A DNA stretch of 64,000 bases from UBA721 sp002705165 (GCA_045565995.1 JBJLEF010000009.1:62001-126000); one strand, 5' to 3'; shown: positions 35,806 to 45,837, counted from the first letter of the stretch. The notes: generated by a model from the letters alone, not told the origin. Numbers and translations are program-made.

Positions 35806-37143
35806 TTAGTTATCAATCGCAGTGAGACGGCCGGTGCTGTCTCCAATTGACTTAACACCTGCATCCATACGATCTAACATAGAAAGGAAGAGATTGTTCA
35901 GAGGAGTTTCTTCCGAAAGCACAATGTGCCGACCCGTCTGAATCGTTTTCCCAGCACTGCCGGCAAGAACAATTGGCAAGTCATGATGATTATGTCGATT
36001 CGCGTCACTCAAGCCGGATCCGTAAACAATCATCGAGTTATCTAACACGCTACCATCCCCTTCCGGCATCTCTTTAAGCTTCTTCAGGAAGTATTTGAAC
36101 CCTTCAGCAAGATAGAGATCAATCTTTCGTATCTTGTCCATCAACGGTTTTTCGTTTCGATGATGTGACAACTGGTGGTGACCTTCATTCACGCCGACCA
36201 TCTTGTAACTTCGATTACTACCGGCATTTCCCAACATCAGCGTCGAGATCCTAGTGGAATCGGTTTGAAACGCCAACGCAATAATATCGTACATCAGGTG
36301 CATATGCTCTTCAAAACTACTGGGCACATTTTCCGGAAGTTCCAACTCGGGGCGTTCAATATTAGCCAACTCCTCAGCTCGCTGAACGCGAAGTTCTAAC
36401 TCACGAACGCTTTGAAAATATTCATCCAACTTCTGCCGGTCATCTTTCCCAAGCTGTTCCACAAGTGCTTGGGCATCTTGCCTGACTAAGTCTAAGACAC
36501 TCTTCCGATAAAAATCCCGCCGCCGACGGCTCTCATCTGTCTTTTCGCCCGTACCGAAGATACGTTCAAAAGCCAAGCGAGGATTGATCTCTTTTGCCAT
36601 CGGCACGTTTTCTGTTTTCCAGGAAACATTATTGGAGTAGGCGCAACTATAGCCAGAATCACAATTTCCCGCATTGCGTCCCTGTCGCAAACCCAGCTCA
36701 AGGGAAGGCAGCCGCGTTCGAGATCCAACCTGCAGGGCAGCAGCCTGATCCACAGACACGCCCACCTTGATATCAGCGGCTGATGTCTTGTAGGGATGAG
36801 CACCTGTTAGGTAGGTCGACGCACAACGAGCATGATCCCCTGCGCCGTCACCATGTGCGCGGCCCATATCCTGGGCTAGGCCTGTGATGACATTAAAGTC
36901 GCTGCGAAAGTCCTTTAAGACGTTGAGGGTATCTGACTGAACATACGAATCTCCGTCGCCCGTAGGCTTCCAAGAATCCATGATCGCGCCGTTAGGGAAA
37001 AATACAAAAGCCATGCGATTCGGGGGTGGCACGGGCGCGGCTGCAAATACGGACGTGTTAGGATTCATCGCATGGAGCAAGGGCAGTCCCACGCCCAGGC
37101 CGGTACCGCGCAAAAATGTTCGTCGATCTAATTTATTCATCAT
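35806..37143 (-). CDS. DUF1552 family protein with Tat signal
   Basis: A 445-residue protein beginning MNKLDRRTFLRGTGLGVGLP, a clear twin-arginine signal. The body has DUF1552 hallmarks: FFPNGAIMDSWKP, RAHGDGAGDHARCASTYLTG, SLELGLRQGRNAGNCDSGYS and the C-terminal DNSMIVYGSGLSD with HNHHDLPIVLAG. The latter resemble sulfatase/alkaline-phosphatase-like folds. It is translated right after, or overlapping, the cytochrome gene, so the two form one unit and their products probably act together in the periplasm. The substrate is unknown in this family. Confidence 0.9.
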   Translation of the reverse strand: MMNKLDRRTFLRGTGLGVGLPLLHAMNPNTSVFAAAPVPPPNRMAFVFFPNGAIMDSWKPTGDGDSYVQSDTLNVLKDFRSDFNVITGLAQDMGRAHGDGAGDHARCASTYLTGAHPYKTSAADIKVGVSVDQAAALQVGSRTRLPSLELGLRQGRNAGNCDSGYSCAYSNNVSWKTENVPMAKEINPRLAFERIFGTGEKTDESRRRRDFYRKSVLDLVRQDAQALVEQLGKDDRQKLDEYFQSVRELELRVQRAEELANIERPELELPENVPSSFEEHMHLMYDIIALAFQTDSTRISTLMLGNAGSNRSYKMVGVNEGHHQLSHHRNEKPLMDKIRKIDLYLAEGFKYFLKKLKEMPEGDGSVLDNSMIVYGSGLSDANRHNHHDLPIVLAGSAGKTIQTGRHIVLSEETPLNNLFLSMLDRMDAGVKSIGDSTGRLTAIDN

Positions 37144-39437
37144 TATTCTCCGTCAATACGCCTTTTCAAAAACGGATCGCTAAATACAACCTGTTTTACA
37201 AGCGAATGGAAACGAAACTTGTCGCGTTCAAGTTCTACTAATATTTTATCAATTGCGCAGCGATCATAGTATCGCAATCCCCGCCCTAATGCGAAAGTCA
37301 ACATCCGCGTGGTCAAAACCCTAGCGAACTCCCGTTCCCGACTTCTAAGGATAGCGACCAATTGCTCGGTCCCCTCAAACTTTTCACCAGTCGGGAGTAT
37401 TCCCGCAGGATCCACATCAAATTCACCGTCTTTTACTCTAAATCGACCAATTGCATCATAATTCTCAAATCCAAATCCCAGGGGATCCATATGGTTGTGA
37501 CAACTAGCGCAAATCGGGCTTTCGCGATGAATTTCTAATTGTTTTCGAAAGCTAGACTCCCCTGACTCTGCTTTTTTTTCATCTATTTCAGGGACATCCT
37601 CCGGCGGATCCGGAGGCCTTGTCCCCAGAATATTCTCCATAATCCATTTCCCTCGGATGACGGGCGATGTACGGTTAGGTTGAGAAGTAAGCGTCAAGAT
37701 ACTCCCCTGCGTCAAAACACCGTAACGAGGCGTATTGACGAGACTGACAAGACGAAACTCCGGGCCCGATACGTTAGGAAGATCGTAGTGTTCTGCCAAT
37801 TCCTCATTTACAAACGTGAACTTCCCATCTAAAAAATCTGTAATCGATCTGTTGCGACGCATCACCTCTTCAAAAAACATGCTTGTTTCAGTCTTCATGG
37901 ATTCACGCAACGAGTCACTAAAGTCAAATTTCGGGGCTGGAGTGACTTCGTCTAAATTTCGCAAATTCAACCACTGCGACGCAAATCCCTCCACCAGGCC
38001 GGACGCCTTAGGATCAGTCAACATCCGTTCTATTTCCGATTCCAACACCCGGTGTTTGGCAAGGTCCCCACTAAAAGCCAGCGACAATAATCGATCGTCC
38101 GGCGTACTACTCCACAAAAAATACGAGAGTCGAGAAGCAAGCTCGTAAGGGTCGATATCTCGGACGCCGTCTTGCGAACCTCGATTCCCTTCAACTCGAA
38201 AAAGAAATCTTGGCGAGACCAGAATAGAACTAAGCGATACCTGCATGCCCCGTGCAAAGCTCTCTCCTTGCCCCATGGCAAGATTCACGAAGTTTGAATA
38301 AGCAAGCACATGGGCTGGGTCCACGTCACGACGGAATACGCGGCTGATGATTGGCGTCAGGATCCGAGCCGCTGCCGCAGTCGCCTCAGCACCTTCTCCA
38401 ACCTTCACTGCCAGAACTTCACGTTGTAATCGACTCAAGGCATCCTGAGGAACGACTTCTGGCCCCACTAACTTCACCGAAAAGAAGCTGAGATTGCGAT
38501 CTCTCTGGTTGGGGTCAGTCGCTCTGGGATTATAAAAGTCATTAATAAAACCAATGCGAACCGTGTGTTTTCCGGCTGTCAGTTGCATCTTAAATTCATA
38601 ATCTCTTGGTGTACGCGTCCTCGCTGAAATAGACATCAACTGTTGCGTTCTCTGATCAACCTGCAGAACCATTTTCGCCAATTCACTTCCGGCCTGATCG
38701 GCACCGACAACAAAGCGTAGTATATATTTCCCGTTAAAGGGAACTTCGAATGACGCCGTCGCATCTCCGTTTGAGCTGAATCTCAAACCTCCATCCACAA
38801 GGGTACCGGAGCGATTCACATTAAATTGATCGAGTGCAATCAGGGTCTCCGCCTGATTTTCATCATTTGGCGCGTAAATAACCTGTTCAGCCACCTGCTC
38901 AGCCGCATTGAGATATTTCTCCATCAGCAGGGGCGACAACGTCAACACATCACCAATATTGTCAAACCCTTCCCCAACATCATCCGACGGGAAATCATCG
39001 GCTGGACGAAACTGGATTCCAAACAAGTCACGAATCGTATTGTTATATTCAAGACGATTGAGGCGACGAATCGTTACCGAACCAGGGTCTTTTACCTTGT
39101 CGCAATCAACACTATTAAGATTGTCATCCAGCCAAATAGCCACTAGATCACGCTCAGCATCTCCTGGTTGCTCAGCTTCTTCCGGCGGCATCGCTTTAAA
39201 GCGGAGCATGTCATAAACCTTAAGCCAGTTTTCACGGTCATCGATAAAAACATCTTCGACCTGGCTATGATCGGTTCGAACCCCGGCTTCTAACGCGTCA
39301 ACACTATGGCACCCATTACAGTACTTTGCAAAGAAAGGCTTCACTTCTTTGTCATAATCGACAACAGGCTTCGCCTGTGCAAACAGGCTCTTAGCGATTA
39401 GGAGTGCGAGCAAGCAAAAAGTTAGACGACCAAGCAT
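37143..39437 (-). CDS. Planctomycete c-type cytochrome protein (DUF1587/1592/1588/1585)
   Basis: A 764-residue exported protein (signal LGRLTFCLLALLIAKSLFAQA). The first haem site is YCNGCHSVDALEAG (about residue 40) with a planctomycete cytochrome domain. DUF1587 follows (SVTIRRLNRLEYNNTIRDLF), a carbohydrate-binding-like beta region, DUF1595, DUF1592 (SRLSYFLWSSTPDDRLL), DUF1588 (VLTQGSILTLTSQPNRTSPV) and DUF1585 near the end. A second haem-like CxxCH, CASCHNHMDPLG, lies at about 640. These proteins always pair with DUF1552 proteins in planctomycetes. An extracellular redox role is expected, but not proven. Confidence 0.92.
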   Translation of the reverse strand: MLGRLTFCLLALLIAKSLFAQAKPVVDYDKEVKPFFAKYCNGCHSVDALEAGVRTDHSQVEDVFIDDRENWLKVYDMLRFKAMPPEEAEQPGDAERDLVAIWLDDNLNSVDCDKVKDPGSVTIRRLNRLEYNNTIRDLFGIQFRPADDFPSDDVGEGFDNIGDVLTLSPLLMEKYLNAAEQVAEQVIYAPNDENQAETLIALDQFNVNRSGTLVDGGLRFSSNGDATASFEVPFNGKYILRFVVGADQAGSELAKMVLQVDQRTQQLMSISARTRTPRDYEFKMQLTAGKHTVRIGFINDFYNPRATDPNQRDRNLSFFSVKLVGPEVVPQDALSRLQREVLAVKVGEGAEATAAAARILTPIISRVFRRDVDPAHVLAYSNFVNLAMGQGESFARGMQVSLSSILVSPRFLFRVEGNRGSQDGVRDIDPYELASRLSYFLWSSTPDDRLLSLAFSGDLAKHRVLESEIERMLTDPKASGLVEGFASQWLNLRNLDEVTPAPKFDFSDSLRESMKTETSMFFEEVMRRNRSITDFLDGKFTFVNEELAEHYDLPNVSGPEFRLVSLVNTPRYGVLTQGSILTLTSQPNRTSPVIRGKWIMENILGTRPPDPPEDVPEIDEKKAESGESSFRKQLEIHRESPICASCHNHMDPLGFGFENYDAIGRFRVKDGEFDVDPAGILPTGEKFEGTEQLVAILRSREREFARVLTTRMLTFALGRGLRYYDRCAIDKILVELERDKFRFHSLVKQVVFSDPFLKRRIDGE

Positions 39438-39618
39438 GGGGATATCAAACAGTAAGTAGCGAAACCCTGCCAGACCTTATCTGGCAGACAAGCCAAACAA
39501 TAGCTCAAAGCAGATGGGAACAAACAATAAAACCTACAGGAATACCTATATTATATCGTGGCACACCGAATTGTGTCATGCCCAAACCCTACCATTGCCA
39601 ATGCAATCCACCGTGCGT

Positions 39619-40959
39619 TTAGAGAATGTAGCGACTTAAATCCTCATCCGCCGCGACTTCTTCCAGGCGGCTATTCACAAATCCTTCGTTAATCTCAACC
39701 GTGCAGGGTGACATTTCCGAAGATTCAAAACTGAGTTCTTCGAGTAATCGCTCTAAAATAGTGTGCAATCTTCGCGCCCCGATATTCTGCGTGGTCTGAT
39801 TTACCGTAAACGCATAGTTAGCCAGCGCCTTGACAGCATCGTCATTAAATTGGATGCTAACCCCCTCGGTCTCAAGTAGTGCCTGATACTGTTTTGTAAG
39901 TGAATTGTCCGGCTCTACCAGGATTCGCTCAAAGTCGTTGGCTGTTAGGCTTTCCAGCTCCACTCGAATTGGAAAACGTCCCTGCAATTCCGGCATAAGG
40001 TCGCTGGGATGAGAATTATGGAAAGCTCCGGCGGCTACAAACAAGATATGATCTGTCCTCACATAGCCATAACGCGTCTTCACCGAGGTCCCCTCGACAA
40101 TTGGTAGGAGATCCCGCTGAACTCCAGCCCGTGAAACATCCGCGCTTTTACCTTCCGCGGCTGTAACCTTATCGATTTCATCCAGAAAAACGATGCCCAA
40201 ATTTTCGGCAAGAGCGATTCCCATGCTATGAACTTTATCATCATCGAGTAAGCTCTCGCACTCTTCTTCCAATAATACTTCTCGAGCTTGCTTGACGGTC
40301 ATTTCGCGTCGTTTGCTAGTGGAAGGCATAATTTTGTCGAACATGCCCTGTAAATCCATGTCCATACCTTCCATTCCCATACCGCCCATGACTACCGGAT
40401 TTGATTTGTGCTGAGTAGTAATTTCAACGGTACGCTGATCTAGTTCGCCGGAAACCAGCATCGCTTTCATCTTTTCACGAGTACGCTGGTATTGTTCTTC
40501 CGGGTTGTAGCCATCGTCCACGGACGTGGTGAGGGCGACTGGAGGTGGTGCGAGTAAATCCAGCAACCGTTCGTCAACTCGTTTCTGAGCTTCTGGGACG
40601 ACCGTTTCCCGCTCTCGCTGCTTGATCAATTGAATGGCGTTCTCTACCAAGTCACGGACTATACTTTCCACGTCCCGGCCGTAATATCCAACCTCGGTAT
40701 ATTTTGTAGCCTCCACTTTGACAAAGGGAGCTCCGGTCAACTTAGCTAACCTTCTCGCGATTTCTGTTTTACCTACGCCGGTAGGCCCAATCATTAAAAT
40801 ATTCTTAGGCGAAACTTCCTGTCGCATGTCACTTGCCAATTGCTGCCGACGCCAGCGATTTCTGATCGCTATGGCAACCGCACGTTTAGCCTGTCCTTGC
40901 CCCACAATATAGTGGTCCAAACGTTCCACAATTTGACGAGGTGAAAGATCACAATCCAT
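39619..40959 (-). CDS. hslU: HslU ATPase of the HslVU protease
   Basis: A 446-residue AAA+ unfoldase for the HslV peptidase. Walker A is GPTGVGKTEIARRLA, Walker B is LGIVFLDEIDKV, and the pore loop GYYGRD lies after Walker A. The I-domain (about residues 115-250) includes the acidic and Gly-rich GGMGMEGMDMDLQGM stretch. The C-terminal tail ends SRYIL, which inserts into HslV to open it. It follows hslV by 67 bases on the same strand, the usual operon order. Confidence 0.95.
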   Translation of the reverse strand: MDCDLSPRQIVERLDHYIVGQGQAKRAVAIAIRNRWRRQQLASDMRQEVSPKNILMIGPTGVGKTEIARRLAKLTGAPFVKVEATKYTEVGYYGRDVESIVRDLVENAIQLIKQRERETVVPEAQKRVDERLLDLLAPPPVALTTSVDDGYNPEEQYQRTREKMKAMLVSGELDQRTVEITTQHKSNPVVMGGMGMEGMDMDLQGMFDKIMPSTSKRREMTVKQAREVLLEEECESLLDDDKVHSMGIALAENLGIVFLDEIDKVTAAEGKSADVSRAGVQRDLLPIVEGTSVKTRYGYVRTDHILFVAAGAFHNSHPSDLMPELQGRFPIRVELESLTANDFERILVEPDNSLTKQYQALLETEGVSIQFNDDAVKALANYAFTVNQTTQNIGARRLHTILERLLEELSFESSEMSPCTVEINEGFVNSRLEEVAADEDLSRYIL

Positions 40960-41026
40960 GAAACTACTCTTCCTATTTTAGTCTTCCAACTTTGCCTGAC
41001 TGCCAGTTACTAAAACCACGTTAGCC

Positions 41027-41590
41027 CTAGATTTCTAAGCCCAGCGTTTCCACAATAATACTGTCGTTCGTATAGATATCAATACTGGCAGCAACCAGCA
41101 TTGCTTCCTTCGCTATCTCAGCTGCCGACAATGATGAATGTTTCACTAAGGACCGAGCGGCTGCTAGAGCATAATTTCCGCCTGAACCTATTGCAACGAC
41201 GCCATCCGTCGGGCTAATCACATCCCCGGTTCCACTTAGCAAAAGCGTATGTGATTCGTCGGCAACAATCATCATGGCTTCCAGCCGTCGTAATGCACGG
41301 TCCAAACGCCATTCTTTAGCAAGCTCCGTCGCAGCCCGTGGCATGTTAGACGGAAAATCCTTCAGTTTCGCCTCAAAACGTTCCAGCAAGGCGAAAGCAT
41401 CCGCACTACTGCCAGCAAACCCGCAAAGTACTTTGCCTTCACATAAACGGCGAATCTTCATCGCATCTGCTTTCATAATTGCTGAGCCCAACGTAACCTG
41501 CCCATCTCCAGCTAATGCGACTTCCCCTCCATGACGTACTGAGACGATCGTCGTCGCGTGAAAGGTATAACCTGAATTTGTTTGACTCAT
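41027..41590 (-). CDS. hslV: HslV peptidase subunit
   Basis: A 187-residue threonine peptidase that forms the proteolytic chamber of HslVU. The catalytic Thr is Thr13 in HATTIVSVRHGG, so a leader of 12 residues must be removed; in many bacteria only the initiator Met precedes it. The conserved AGDGQVTLG, GFAGSSADAFAL and GNYALAAARSL segments are all present. First gene of the hslVU unit; a gagaat site precedes the ATG. It diverges from an isochorismatase-like gene. Confidence 0.94.
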   Translation of the reverse strand: MSQTNSGYTFHATTIVSVRHGGEVALAGDGQVTLGSAIMKADAMKIRRLCEGKVLCGFAGSSADAFALLERFEAKLKDFPSNMPRAATELAKEWRLDRALRRLEAMMIVADESHTLLLSGTGDVISPTDGVVAIGSGGNYALAAARSLVKHSSLSAAEIAKEAMLVAASIDIYTNDSIIVETLGLEI

Positions 41591-41726
41591 CTGTAAACCA
41601 TTCTCTAAGTGATGACTGAGAATTACTATTTCCTTCTACCTACTATTTTGGCGTATCACAATGGGTGGCAAAAGGGGCTGTCCTGACAGTACAATGTCGT
41701 TTCCCCCACCTTTTTGGAGTCCAGCT

Positions 41727-42308
41727 ATGACTATTTCCGCTCGCAGTCCTGAATTGATGAATGCCGATGACACCGCGTTACTTATCGTCGATGTTCAGGA
41801 GAAGCTTCTCCCGGCAATCGAGCATCCGCAACTCGTCCATTGGAACATTGGTCGACTTTTACAGGCCGCAGACGCATTTAATGTTTCAACCGCAGTTACG
41901 GAGCAATACCCCAACGGCCTTGGCAAGACAGTCGATTTCGGAATCGCATTGCCGGAAAACGCAGAAGAAAAAATGATGTTTAGCTGCCGAGAAGTCGGGA
42001 CCATCTTTTCACGTTGGTCTCAAGCAGGAATCCGCAAAATTCTAATCTGTGGTATCGAAACACATGTTTGCATCCAACAAACCGCCCTCGATCTCCTCGC
42101 CGAAGGTTTTCGTCTGTATCTTGCCACGGACGCAATGGGAGCAAGGCACACGCACGATCATCAGATTGCACTTCGTCGGATGGAAAGTAGTGGAGCGGTT
42201 CTAACCACCACAGAGGCCGCTTTGTTTGAATGGTGCGAAACCGCCGAAGCCGGTGCCTTCAAAATAATTAGCGGACTGGTGCGCCAAGACGCCCCAACTA
42301 GTAGCTAA
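41727..42308 (+). CDS. Isochorismatase-like cysteine hydrolase
   Basis: The ATG at 41727 with a ggag site is preferred over the longer frame from 41661. The 193-residue protein shows the Asp of LLIVDVQEKLLPAIE, a Lys in the EKMMFSCRE region and the nucleophilic Cys in GIETHVCIQQTALDL, the usual Asp-Lys-Cys triad. The family includes nicotinamidases, isochorismatases and YcaC-like hydrolases; the substrate cannot be told. The next gene, an aminotransferase, follows 26 bases later. Confidence 0.88.
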   Translation: MTISARSPELMNADDTALLIVDVQEKLLPAIEHPQLVHWNIGRLLQAADAFNVSTAVTEQYPNGLGKTVDFGIALPENAEEKMMFSCREVGTIFSRWSQAGIRKILICGIETHVCIQQTALDLLAEGFRLYLATDAMGARHTHDHQIALRRMESSGAVLTTTEAALFEWCETAEAGAFKIISGLVRQDAPTSS

Positions 42309-42334
42309 ATAACTGTTATTATTAAATAACCAAG

Positions 42335-43561
42335 TTGACTCATCGCCAGCAAGCTAACCACGAAAGTACTTTATCCGTGTCAGACTGTTACCCCACCCTC
42401 AACCCGCCTACTCGAACCCTCATGGGACCGGGACCAAGCGACATCCACCCGCGAGTCCTCAATGCGATCGGCAAAGGCACCGTTGGCCATCTGGATCCTT
42501 ATTATCTGGAAACGATGAACAACCTTCAGGAAATGCTACGTAAGGTTTTTAAGACCGAGAATGAATTAACCATGGCCATTAGTGCCACCGGTTCAGCGGG
42601 GATGGAAACAACCGTCGTTAACCTCATCGAACCGGGTGACAAAATGCTGGTATGCATCAACGGCGTTTTTGGCATGCGTATGGCCGACGTAGCAGAACGC
42701 GCTGGTGCTGAAGTCTTCACAGTGGAACGCCCGTGGGGTGAGGTTTTCACCCCCGAAGACTTACGACCAATCATTGAAGCTGAAAAACCGAAGGTCGTCG
42801 GCATCGTCATGGCGGAAACGTCAACGGGAGCCTGTCAGCCCCTTCCAGAAATTTCCGAGTTAGTTCATGCCAATGACGGCCTGCTCTTGGTGGACGCCGT
42901 CACGTCACTTGGCGGAATGAACGTGGAAGTCGACAAATGGGGAATTGATGTGATTTATTCCGGGTCCCAAAAGTGCCTCAGCTGCCCTCCTGGCTTGGCC
43001 CCGATCTCCTTTAGCCCGTCGGCCGTCGAAGTTCTCAACAATCGTAAAACCAAAGTTCGCAGCTGGTATCTCGACCTGTCAATGCTGTCTAATTATTGGA
43101 GTGAAGATCGCGTTTACCACCACACAGCTCCGATCAATATGACCTATGCATTATACGAGGCTCTGCGTGTAATACTCGAAGAAGGACTCGATAACTGCTT
43201 CGAGCGACATCGAAAGAATCACCTGGCTCTCAAAGCCGGATTGGAAGCCCTGGGGTTCGAATACAGTGCAGACCCTCATCATCAATTACCAATGCTCAAT
43301 GCGGTCAAAATCCCCGAGGGCGTCGAGGATGCCGTCATCCGCAACGGCTTGCTAAACCGATTCGGCATCGAAATCGGTGGTGGTTTGGGAGCGTTCAAAG
43401 GAAAAGTATGGCGTATCGGAATCATGGGCCACGCAGCTCGCCAAAACAATGTCCTCACGTTTTTAGCAGCGTTAGAGCAATTGCTTAACGAACACGACTT
43501 CCAATTCACTCCGGGCAGCAGTATCGCCGCGGCGAATACAGCTTATGCCACGAACGCGTGA
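42335..43561 (+). CDS. Class V aminotransferase (serine-pyruvate/alanine-glyoxylate type)
   Basis: A PLP-dependent aminotransferase of about 400 residues. The PLP lysine is in YSGSQKCLSCPPGLAP, and the N-terminal MGPGPSDIHPRVLNAIG and TGSAGMETTVVNL motifs match the AGXT/serine-glyoxylate family. ETSTGACQPLPEI and LLLVDAVTSLGGM contain the Asp that binds the cofactor. The start is uncertain: TTG 42335 opens the frame and GTG 42377 (VSDCYPTL) may be used. It follows the hydrolase gene on the same strand. Confidence 0.9.
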   Translation: MTHRQQANHESTLSVSDCYPTLNPPTRTLMGPGPSDIHPRVLNAIGKGTVGHLDPYYLETMNNLQEMLRKVFKTENELTMAISATGSAGMETTVVNLIEPGDKMLVCINGVFGMRMADVAERAGAEVFTVERPWGEVFTPEDLRPIIEAEKPKVVGIVMAETSTGACQPLPEISELVHANDGLLLVDAVTSLGGMNVEVDKWGIDVIYSGSQKCLSCPPGLAPISFSPSAVEVLNNRKTKVRSWYLDLSMLSNYWSEDRVYHHTAPINMTYALYEALRVILEEGLDNCFERHRKNHLALKAGLEALGFEYSADPHHQLPMLNAVKIPEGVEDAVIRNGLLNRFGIEIGGGLGAFKGKVWRIGIMGHAARQNNVLTFLAALEQLLNEHDFQFTPGSSIAAANTAYATNA

Positions 43562-43667
43562 ACGGGGATTCTACTAAAACCTCCATCCGTTGACTTGCAA
43601 GTAGCTAGGACGTCTGATACGTTTTAGTCAGGGGCATTAGTTTTTCTTATTCAAAACGTGACGGAAC

Positions 43668-43871
43668 ATGTTAGTTTTAAGCCGTAAGGTCGGCGATCGC
43701 ATTCATATTGGTTCAGATATTGCTGTTACCATTGTGAAAGTTTCAGGCGGAACAGTGCGGATTGGCGTTGAAGCGCCTCCACACATGGCAATCGTGCGAG
43801 ATGAACTCAAAGAGAGTATCGAGCGTGAAATGAACGCCGCAAGCCAGTCGGTCACCGACATCACCACCTAG
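43668..43871 (+). CDS. csrA: Carbon storage regulator CsrA
   Basis: A 67-residue RNA-binding dimer that represses translation by binding GGA motifs in mRNA leaders. MLVLSRKVGDRIHIGSDI, the TVRIGVEAP turn and IVRDEL are typical; the family Arg near the C-terminal strand is in VRDELKES. An acgga site precedes the ATG, and the 5' leader has the sequence gtgacggaac, so autoregulation is possible. It stands alone between an aminotransferase and a convergent FtsQ-like gene. Confidence 0.94.
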   Translation: MLVLSRKVGDRIHIGSDIAVTIVKVSGGTVRIGVEAPPHMAIVRDELKESIEREMNAASQSVTDITT

Positions 43872-43937
43872 TTAGTACTTGGCAGGATTCAAGCTTCGTT
43901 GAAATGGTCGCATATAATTGCAGCCGTTTTCGGTGAG

Positions 43938-44822
43938 CTATTCGACCTCCACGAGCGGGACTACTTCTATCTTCTTCAATGGACGCAAATCAAGCTCCAT
44001 CGGCTCTGTACTCACTTCAAGCGTTTTATTGTTTTCATAGAACTCCACCAGACGACGAAGCTTATCAGGAGCCCCTACTTCGCTCTCGCTCTCCTGGCCA
44101 GGTAAACTACCCCACAGAATTCTAAATCCGTTTGAGTCCTTTTTAAGGACATACACCACGGTCTCTTTGGTTTCCGAATTCTCCACCAACTCTAGGCTGT
44201 AAAGCCCCATCTTCTGCCAAGGAGCTTGCCCCAACAACGCGGCCACCTTCGCGGCTTTCACGATTTTTTCGTCGCCCCAACTATCGCCAATTTGGCCGGC
44301 CGGAGGAACAAAGTCATGGTTAACACGCAAATAATTTACGATGTCCTCTGAATGAAATTGTCCGGGCGGTAAAACAACAGCCTGCTCATCAACAGGGTAC
44401 AGGAAGGTACCATTATCGAGTTTAACGACTACCATTGCCACGGGATGACGATAAACCAATTGCACGTCCACTCCATCAGGACGTTTAGATACTTTGGTCA
44501 CGCCGGCAACACAAGAGTGAAGTAAAAATGCGTCTCGCAACTGGGTTGCCAATTTACGATCTGTGAGATACTGATCTTCAAGCTTCTGATCTGCAAACAC
44601 TTTCGTCAGCACGTCCGTTTTAATCCATTTCGGCTGCTTTGGGGACAACGCAATCATCTCCAGCTTCAACTGATACTGGGGCTGCTTCGCGACTTTATCT
44701 TTGTTGATATACCAGCCTATCGCTAAGGCAATCACAAAGATCACGAGGACTGCCAGTATTGAGATCGTAGAACTACCGCGGGATCCATGATAATTTATTC
44801 TTAACTTCATCGAGCTGCGCAC
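43938..44822 (-). CDS. FtsQ/DivIB-like single-pass membrane protein
   Basis: A 294-residue protein with a short basic cytoplasmic N-terminus, one membrane helix (ISILAVLVIFVIALAIGWYI, residues about 20-39) and a periplasmic part beginning with a POTRA-like segment (YQLKLEMIALSPKQPKWI). FPVDEQAVVLPP-like text (FLYPVDEQAVVLPPGQF) corresponds to the FtsQ beta-domain motif. Either GTG 44822 or ATG 44810 may start; an aggaggg site lies upstream. Position directly after murB, as in division/cell-wall clusters, supports FtsQ. The identity is inferred from layout and not from strong similarity. Confidence 0.65.
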   Translation of the reverse strand: MRSSMKLRINYHGSRGSSTISILAVLVIFVIALAIGWYINKDKVAKQPQYQLKLEMIALSPKQPKWIKTDVLTKVFADQKLEDQYLTDRKLATQLRDAFLLHSCVAGVTKVSKRPDGVDVQLVYRHPVAMVVVKLDNGTFLYPVDEQAVVLPPGQFHSEDIVNYLRVNHDFVPPAGQIGDSWGDEKIVKAAKVAALLGQAPWQKMGLYSLELVENSETKETVVYVLKKDSNGFRILWGSLPGQESESEVGAPDKLRRLVEFYENNKTLEVSTEPMELDLRPLKKIEVVPLVEVE

Positions 44823-44871
44823 CCCTCCTGACGGTCACACACAAGATCCACTGTTTTTTTTATGGAAAGGC

Positions 44872-45750
44872 CTACCACACTTCAACCTGACGAACCAACG
44901 CAACGCCAGTCTGTGCTTCCACCTCCGCCTGCACATGATTCAACAGCGAAACCGCACTATCAACAGACCCGCCCTCCTTGAGTTCCAAATAATTCGAACA
45001 TGCATCACTCAAACTTGCTGCGCCCATCGTCGCCCCCTTTAGCCCTGCAGACTCAATAAGGCTCTCAGCTGTAACACCCCCATGATCCCGGAACATGCAA
45101 ATCGTACCTGCCGCGCCTCGAGGCTGTTGTGCTTTCTTCAAAATCCATTGGGTTTGAGTGCGTTTAGTAACTTCTAGCGAATCAATTGGTTTGAGCTCAA
45201 ACGTACCCTCGAGGATAACGAGTTCATTTAATGAGGATTCCCGATAGGAGAAACGTAATTGATCCCCTTCACGAACCAGAACCTCTCCATCGCGAGTTAA
45301 CACTTTTACTGCCCGTGTCCACTGTCCAATGTCGTCATTATGAGTCCCGGCATTTGTCTTAAGTGCTCCAGCCACGGTCCCTGGGATTCCAGCCAGTGAC
45401 TCCAGACCGCTTAAACCTTCTCGAGCCGCGGTACTTAGAAGTTGTACCAATTTAGCTCCCCCCCTCGCGGTAACAAAGTTGCCTTCCACCGTAATCTCTG
45501 TGAATGCAGCGGCCGACAAGTGGATGACCATGGCATCCACGACTTCTGATGCAACAAGGATATTTGACCCTCCGCCGAGTAATTTGACAGATAGATCACG
45601 TGATTTGCAGAGCGAAACTAACGCCACCAGTTCATCGGCTGTGGTAGGTTCAGCGAAATACCGGGCGATTGCCCCGGTACGAAGCCAGCCATAAGGCGCT
45701 AACGGTTCCTGCTCGCGTACGATATGGTCCAATCCATTGAAGTCTTCCAT
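44872..45750 (-). CDS. murB: UDP-N-acetylenolpyruvoylglucosamine reductase
   Basis: Reduces the enolpyruvyl group to make UDP-N-acetylmuramate, the second step of peptidoglycan synthesis. FAD-binding motifs are LLGGGSNILVASEVVDAMVI and GLESLAGIPGTVAGALKTNA; the catalytic Ser-containing GTICMFRDHGGVTAESLIE segment and Glu near the end follow. The ATG at 45750 gives 292 residues; TTG 45774 is the alternative. It lies between the kinase-Hsp70 gene and the FtsQ-like gene on one strand. Its presence shows that this planctomycete makes the peptidoglycan precursor. Confidence 0.92.
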   Translation of the reverse strand: MEDFNGLDHIVREQEPLAPYGWLRTGAIARYFAEPTTADELVALVSLCKSRDLSVKLLGGGSNILVASEVVDAMVIHLSAAAFTEITVEGNFVTARGGAKLVQLLSTAAREGLSGLESLAGIPGTVAGALKTNAGTHNDDIGQWTRAVKVLTRDGEVLVREGDQLRFSYRESSLNELVILEGTFELKPIDSLEVTKRTQTQWILKKAQQPRGAAGTICMFRDHGGVTAESLIESAGLKGATMGAASLSDACSNYLELKEGGSVDSAVSLLNHVQAEVEAQTGVALVRQVEVW

Positions 45751-45837
45751 TTTTGGTACTACTGTCCATTCCAAAAACTAATTTCAGTTCACACGGATAA
45801 TAGGCAAACAACGTGCAGGTGTCAACGCAATCCAAGG

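Noticed and set aside
39404..39622. 72-codon frame upstream of the cytochrome gene
   Set aside because: Composition looks random, it overlaps two start regions and no family or good start is visible.
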